Below, in pieces: positions 58,548-64,000 of a stretch of DNA of 64,000 nt. Under the pieces are notes generated by a model. It was not told the origin of the DNA. It saw only the letters and a list, made by a program, of their open reading frames with translations, and ran no database searches. This DNA comes from Liquidambar formosana (taxonomy: Eukaryota > Streptophyta > Magnoliopsida > Saxifragales > Altingiaceae), in NCBI GenBank assembly GCA_039720395.1, contig CM077820.1:15027848-15091847 (forward strand), written 5' to 3'. Positions within the stretch are counted from its first letter, which is position 1. Each line of letters opens with the position of its first letter. The position numbers were made by a program, and so were the translations under genes.

Positions 58548-59400
58548 CTTGATTTTCAATTAAAGTTAACTCACAGCAAAACAAGTTTAAGGTCTAAGAC
58601 TAATTCTCATTTAATAGATCCATAGCAATTTTCAAAACCCTTTCCAATTTATTCATTTACTCACTTGAATGCCACATATATATCATATGTGGCCATGTGG
58701 GGTTGACTTTCTATTCAGCCAGTCTCCATTATTGAAATCTCCCTAGTAATTAGGATTTGAGTGTAGAAATAGGATCACCCATGGTAGAAATTCAGGGAAG
58801 ACACATTTACCCCAAGACTTGGAAGGGGAAACACATTGAGTGGAGGCGCAATAAAAGAACAAATTTAAATTACACCCAACGACGGCTCCTAAGTTGACTC
58901 TCTTTGTATAAGGATAAAGCCCTAAAATACAACCCTTATATATGTGGCCTGGGTTATAAGTTTATAACATAAATGAACGAGTCGGGTCAAAAATACCCAA
59001 CTAAGATGAATTAAAATTGTGATTCAAGACAATACCAACAAAACACACAGTAACTCAAGTTCGATGACGTTCCACTATCATTTTAGGTATTCTAAAATCC
59101 AAGTACATAAATATATATCCATTTGGCTTGCCTCTTGCCACAAAACCATAATATTCAAAAGTGTAGTCTCATACATTAGAAATCTATAATTTTCCATCTG
59201 AAAACCATGTTTGGCCATTTAATATTTAAATTCTCAAAATTAGCCACATTTGCAAAACATAAAGCTTTATTAATAAAAGCTTGAAATTATAAGTCCAATC
59301 TCCAAGTACTTCCCATGGCAATGTTATTCTAAAAAATTGTGATGAAAGGTGTGGATGCAGCTAAAAAAGGTGGAATTATTTTTAATTAATATTATTTTTT
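58548..59400. repeat. RLP flank block, copy 3, with LTR-like insert
   Basis: 58550-59345 matches 35695-36290, except for the insert at 58836-59040. No gene. Confidence 0.65.
58836..59040 (-). mobile_element. Short solo-LTR-like insert
   Basis: An extra 205 bases relative to the paralog at 35963. On the minus strand it begins TGTTGGTATTGTCTTGAATC, contains a TATA-like CATATATAAGGG and ends in CCTCCACTCAA. AAACACA lies on both sides (58829-58835 and 59041-59047). It is small for a normal LTR, so a TRIM-type LTR is possible. Confidence 0.6.
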
Positions 59401-59429
59401 CTAATTTCTTAATTTTTGATTATCATAAA

Positions 59430-59697
59430 GTCTATGTAATAATTACTCTCGACAGGTAGGTTTATAAGAAATTCAGCCAAAAATGACTTCAAGATTTCCA
59501 AGATTTGCCTTCTATTAAGGTAAAAAAAAGTGTAGGTGAAAATATTTGTTGGGAACTTCTCTGACAGTTATCGTGTTTGTCGTTGGAACAGTTGCATATG
59601 GAGTGTTGACACTTGAAAGTACCTAGAGAATGACAAACTTCAAGGCCAAAGGTAAATTTTCTCAAATGTAAACCGTTGTATGTATTATGTAGGCAAC
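59430..59697 (+). pseudogene. Second part of LPA2 exon 2 with 3' end, relic
   Basis: 59450-59545 matches LPA2 intron DNA near 6800-6890. 59552-59654 matches the last 100 bases of exon 2 (GTTGGAACAGTTGCATATGG, AGAATGACAAACTT), but with an in-frame break around ACACTTGAAAGTACCTAG. Then 3' flank follows to 59697. The matching exon front lies 1 kb away at 58495. Confidence 0.75.
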
Positions 59698-60044
59698 ACT
59701 ACAAAAATCTAACGCTTTGCGGACTTTTCACCTAGAACATGGCATTTTTAAAATTAAACAGCAATGACTGACATGTCCACTTTTGCACAAGAACTTCACA
59801 TTTGTCATAGGCACTCCTGACCAACATGTTTTCCTACAAATTTTGTTGATTTTCTAGGCTTTCATGACTTCTCTTTCAAATTTTCTACATATTTGCTTTA
59901 ACTTTCTAGACCTAAATAAGGTTGTGATTTGTTGATGAACTGAAGTTTTTGTCCAATCATAAACTTCTTAATTTTACTTTGAAGTCATGAGAACGATTAT
60001 AATTTTAAAATTGAATATGCCAACCAAAGCTGTGTGTGTGTGGG

Positions 60045-60098
60045 TGGGTGGGCCGCCCGCGTGGGCGTGGGCGTGGGCGTGGGCGTGTATGTGTACAT
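60045..60098 (+). repeat. GTGGGC hexanucleotide array, G-quadruplex candidate
   Basis: GGGTGGGTGGGCC is followed by four or more GTGGGC units. The duplicate locus (31560-31590) has GTGGGTGGGTGGGC and then plain (GT)n, so the hexamer array expanded in this copy only. Confidence 0.85.
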
Positions 60099-60624
60099 AT
60101 ATAATAGATAACAGAACCAAATAACTTCAGAAGGAAAAGAGGGAATAAATGCAGCTTTAGACCAACGGGTTACAATCTAAAACTAGTTCATTACTTCATT
60201 ATAAAATATGTCTTCACATGGATATGCCTATCAGACTTGAGTTTGAACCAGATTGGACCAAAAACCAGATTTCCCAAATGGGCCCATCAATTCTCAGGGT
60301 GAATTGAACAAATTTGCACTGTCATCTAAACAAATGTGCTCAACAACAGATAGAAAGAGAAGACATGCAAGACATTAGCACCAAGTTGCAAAAAAGCTTT
60401 CTTGGGGACAAATAGGTGGGTTATATATGGTCCGTACGTATAAACAAGTCAAATCTCACATGGCAGGATAAATGTATATTAGATTAATTTATGCAACAAA
60501 GAAGTTACATAATTGCAACCAGAAAAGCTGATTCTTAATCTTGCATGAGGGGTAATACAATCCCAAGACAATGTTAGGAAATTTTTGTTGAACACAGGGA
60601 AAAATATACATTGTTTCTGCTTAC

Positions 60625-61443
60625 CAATTTTTGACTCTGATGCAGATGATAGAAAAACTGTCGCATCTGGTTCTTGAGATGGAAAACTGACCATGTCATA
60701 TAGCTTTCCTGCCATAATGAGTAATATTGATCCACAAATCACAATATAGAATTTTGCTAAAGAATGCATATACCAATGGGTAAATTCACATTCAGATCAA
60801 GCTACTTTTAGAGATTGGGTTTGCATGGTAAACATGGAAAAATGGGTGTCAAAATGAAAACTTTCCATACACATTATAGATGGAAATTTACACTCACCAG
60901 ATGACCCCTCAAAAGAGGCCTACCACCACCAGAAAAGAGAAAAAAGAAAGGAAGAAAGATTCCATTTGTTGCCATGGAAGGCATTTTCGGATGTTTACTT
61001 TTATTTTAGTCTCTTCAGTTAGGCTGCCTAATCAAACAAGTTCATACTAAGTTAAGGTGACTGAAAACTAGGAATTTATCAACACGAGCCATTTGAACAT
61101 CAGTTGGGCCTCCACGAAAGTTTTCTATAAAATAAAATCATTTCCATCACTTTTTTATCTAGTGTAAGAAAATCACAACTTCATCATAACTATTACAGTT
61201 TGTAATGAACCTTGTATTGTATTGTTCATCCCCGAGATTTGATGGAAACAACAGGAGCCTAAAGGCTGAAAGGAAATCTTACGTGATTAATAGGCCACAG
61301 AATTAGCCAAAGCTCTGTTGAATCCGTCAAACTGAGTTCAACAAGGGGTTCCTTCACATCCTCCTGAAATTCTGGTGGAGGTTTATAACTCTCTTCATCA
61401 GCGGCATTCATTTCCACACTGAATTCAACTTGCCAACGAAATG
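60625..61443 (-). pseudogene. Mediator-associated protein 2-like gene, copy 2, remnant
   Basis: The first coding exon (61283 to about 61443, ATG at 61411-61409) gives MNAADEESYKPPPEFQEDVK and a LWLILWPINH end. A later exon (60625-60708, 84 bases) keeps the correct frame: KLYDMVSFPSQEPDATVF, then LSSASESKI. The exon between them is reduced to its last 17 bases (60898-60914) by a deletion that also removed intron sequence. The acceptor before the first coding exon has changed from AG to GG (CATGG|ACATTTC, against CATAG|ACATTTT in copy 1). The last exon is absent, because the duplication ends before it. It cannot make the full protein. It shows what the frameshifted exon of copy 1 looked like. 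Confidence 0.8.
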
Positions 61444-62590
61444 TCCATGGACAAAAAACAAATAATAGTTCCAAGAAGGAAAAAGAAAAGTAAAAGTAAA
61501 AGAAACTAATCAGGAAACATAGTTGTCAAAACACGTGTTGTCTAGGCACTCGCCTAAGTACATAAGTGTTGTATTATGCTAATTGTGATTATAACATCAT
61601 GACAAATAAATAGTAGTGACGTAAAAAATGAAAATGTGTACTCATAAAGGTTGGTGGTCCTATCCTAATTAAGAAATGCATATTTGTCAACTATTAGGTG
61701 ATTGTATGTTGTAAATATTTATAGAAAATTCAGTAGCATTTCACTATATATAGTTCTCCAGTACATAATTCAGAGAGTAAAGTATATTGTACTTTCCACT
61801 CTAAACTTGGGTAGCAAAGAACATCTAAAGAATGTACGAATGATCTAAAAATGTATCCAACATATCAAAACCTAATAGTTGAGAAGTATGTATTCCTAAA
61901 CTGTCTATGTGGACAATTCAAGAATGATGCCAACTACCCTTATCAACAGATAGATTATGTCAGGAATTAGGCTATATCATAATGTTGAAAAAAAAATGTA
62001 AGAACACCTTGTAACCACATAATCATTCTTGAACAGGGTATCTAAGGGAGCATGAATATGGTATGCAACGTTAGATAAATGTCATGATGAATATTTAAAA
62101 AAAAAAAAAAAAGAAAGAAAAAAAAAACATAAGTATATTAAAACATGTGAAATGTATATAACATCACTTGAACAGGGCAACTGACGGAGCAAGAATACGC
62201 TATGCAAGGTTAGATAAATGTCATGATAAATATTGAAAAAAAAAATTTAAAAAAACATAAGGAAATAAAAACATGCAAAATGTATATAACATCAATCAAC
62301 TAATATAGTGTTCAAAAAAAGGAGTCATAAATGCTTTGAGTAAAAACAGAATGTTACAGAGAATTACTCCATACCCTAGTTTGTGATTGCTTCTTGAAAT
62401 GAATAAGAACAGATTATTCCTTAAGGGCCTGTTCGTTACCTATGAATTTAAGGTGGGAAATTTTGAGCTATTAGGAACCGATAGAAATTTGGCTCTTCAT
62501 TTGACAAGATTAATGGGAACCAAAATACCTACGAATACCTCAATTCCCATGAAATGCAGGATTATAAACTCCAATCGCAAATTCTAACTA

Positions 62591-63187
62591 TGTGGGATCA
62601 AAATCTGTTCCCCGAGAACTGCTGATGATGATAGAGTTGAATCTCACGAGTGGACCTGCATTCACAAGCTAAGAAACAAAGTCAGAGGGTAGGCCAAGGT
62701 GGGTTTTGGCCAAGCCCTCTCCAAAGCTTAAGTCAGAGGCTGTTTTTGGAGGTAAGGCCAAGAAGAAGATGAATTTAAGAGGATTAGGGTACAGTAGCTT
62801 ACCTTATTTGGTTGCATCGTATTCTACTTATACCCACTTACGGATTCACCATGTGAGGTCAGGTAACTGTCTTGGTTAGGTCAGATCTGACCATGGTTTG
62901 CCAATAACCGTCTGACCATGGTCTATTAATCATGGTTAGGCAGATAACTATGGTTTCTTGTAACCGCTGTGTCAATAATAGCAGCTGTATTCATAGTTTT
63001 GGATTGTAGTGACAATTTGGACTATAGTGTGAGTCATGTGATGAGTGCCTCGAGCTGAATATAAGGTCCCGAGCTGGGTGATCACTTGCTTTGCAATGGA
63101 TTTGATTGAACTGCTGTTGGCACGTGTCAATAGTCCCAATTCGAGCTCTAGCCCGAGTTGGGTTTTCGGTTTGAGAATATTTCCACA
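62591..63187. mobile_element. LTR-like segment, TGTGGG...CCACACA
   Basis: Begins TGTGGGATCAAAATCTGTTC exactly where the segmental duplication ends and finishes near ATTTCCACACA. Short inverted ends and GC-richer content suggest a retrotransposon LTR, with repeated TCTGACCATGG motifs (62886, 62910) inside. No matching target duplication and no second LTR are visible. Confidence 0.4.
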
Positions 63188-63199
63188 CAATATGAAAAT

Positions 63200-63383
63200 A
63201 TAATTATGGGTTAGGATGCATGGACTTATGTAAAGCACTTTATTTTTGCACTTCAACTGATTTGTCAAATGGTGAGTGAAGTTTGGCCATATCAGCTTTC
63301 TAGAATACCGTTGGATTTTGTGAATCCAATGGCTTAAAAATGAAGTGCAAAAATTGAGGCTATGGATCTAACCCTATAATTAT
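63200..63383. mobile_element. 184-bp foldback MITE
   Basis: ATAATTATGGGTTAGGATGC faces ATCTAACCCTATAATTAT. Inner parts also pair (TTTTTGCACTTCA with TGAAGTGCAAAAA) and a short stem CCGTTGGATT/AATCCAATGG lies near the end. No coding sequence. Confidence 0.7.
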
Positions 63384-64000
63384 TTGTTATTTTTTGTTGA
63401 AAATATAAATTCCATTTAAGATCGAGATATGTACATATATAATTTTCTTAATATGTATCACATTTAGGTCATTAGAATGGATACTCGACACAATATGTCA
63501 AACTTCTTTCCATGGCTAGAGTTATGGTAGGACTATTAAATTGGTTAAAAGACATGCATAGTAATGAAAACTGTATAGAATCATGAAGTAGACGTCATTA
63601 TCTTTTTTTATTTTATTTTTTTCTTCTTTTTTTATTGAAAAATAAACATTGTTAATTGTTTAAATACTATTTAACATTTAAAATAAAGACATGATAGTTG
63701 ATAAAAAGTTTTTCTGAAATATAGACTTTTATAGGTAATATAGATATAGCTATACTAGTGGTGAATTGCACGGGAAAAAATTTATTAAAAATAATGATAT
63801 AAGAATACTTATACGAAGTGACCACTATTTTAAAATTTAAATTAAAAATTAATTATAAATATAAAAAATGAAGAGTACTCAAATTCTTATAGAAGAAAAC
63901 ACTTTAATGCAATGTTTTTAAATATGATAAACTTACCAACTTTGTATCTTTGGTCAGATCTACCAATCACAAAAGATAATTAAAATTTTAATAAAAAAAT
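63384..64000. other. AT-rich end of window
   Basis: No gene, RNA or paired repeats recognised. Mostly A/T runs. Confidence 0.4.

Larger units (their letters stand above)
59735..62590. repeat. 2.9 kb segmental duplication, copy 2
   Basis: Collinear with 31247-34195. It stops inside the transposon end shared with 34018-34195, where an LTR-like segment begins. Confidence 0.8.

Noticed and set aside
58186..58584. 132-codon minus-strand frame ending in ER repeats
   Set aside because: It is antisense to the LPA2 relic, and the Arg-Glu run is the GA strand of the CT microsatellite.
1..64000. CRISPR arrays, bacterial operons, tRNA or rRNA genes
   Set aside because: No regular spacer arrays, Shine-Dalgarno-led gene clusters, cloverleaf genes or rRNA sequence were seen. 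The window is plant nuclear DNA.

Overview
This window is nuclear DNA from a flowering plant, almost certainly a eudicot and probably a woody one; the species cannot be named from the sequence alone. The grounds are AT-rich spacers full of small plant-type transposons, GT-AG introns, and gene families found only in plants: extracellular LRR receptor-like proteins, a plant photolyase, a photosystem II assembly factor and an LRK10-like receptor kinase. I see no organellar, bacterial or viral backbone. Only two long coding regions look intact. Both lie on the minus strand and encode EIX/Cf-type LRR receptor-like proteins (RLP-1 at 8821-11889, RLP-2 at 38094-41444): secreted LRR ectodomain, one membrane helix with a GxxxG motif, a short basic tail and no kinase.

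Layout. 1-870: first exon of a photolyase-like gene on the minus strand, leaving the window at the left edge. 850-2009: a 1.16 kb foldback transposon with a second one nested inside. 2701-7337: an LPA2-like gene (chloroplast PSII assembly factor) in two exons, broken by a frameshift and an in-frame TGA. 7905-11889: a shared 3'-flank block, then RLP-1. 11890-29500: a field of diverged copies of the RLP upstream region, plus a textbook solo LTR (20636-21522) and two hAT-like MITEs. 29769-30275: a LRK10-like kinase fragment with in-frame stops, joined tail to tail with a Mediator-associated-protein-2-like gene (30276-33137, minus) that itself has a one-base frameshift. 35372-41444: the shared 3'-flank block again, then RLP-2. 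41445-57690: more upstream-region copies, MITEs and local duplications. 57690-62590: pieces of the LPA2 intron and exon 2, then a second and more damaged copy of the Mediator-associated gene. 62590-64000: an LTR-like segment, a foldback MITE and AT-rich DNA.

Interpretation. The same blocks recur in similar order: RLP upstream repeat, LPA2 intron-like DNA (with or without exon 2), Mediator-associated gene, 3'-flank block, RLP. I infer an ancestral tandem unit that duplicated several times and then decayed, leaving two RLP genes, at least three RLP leaders with no gene behind them, and fragments of the neighbouring housekeeping genes. RLP-2 also carries internal LRR duplications, so the locus has diversified both by whole-unit duplication and by repeat gain inside a gene. 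The two RLPs would be expected to act at the cell surface with the adaptor kinase SOBIR1 in pathogen perception. This is family knowledge; no ligand can be read from the sequence.

I did not find a clearly new biological system. The most unusual material is the duplication architecture, the orphan RLP leaders, and several transposon insertions whose empty sites are visible in paralogous copies in the same window.
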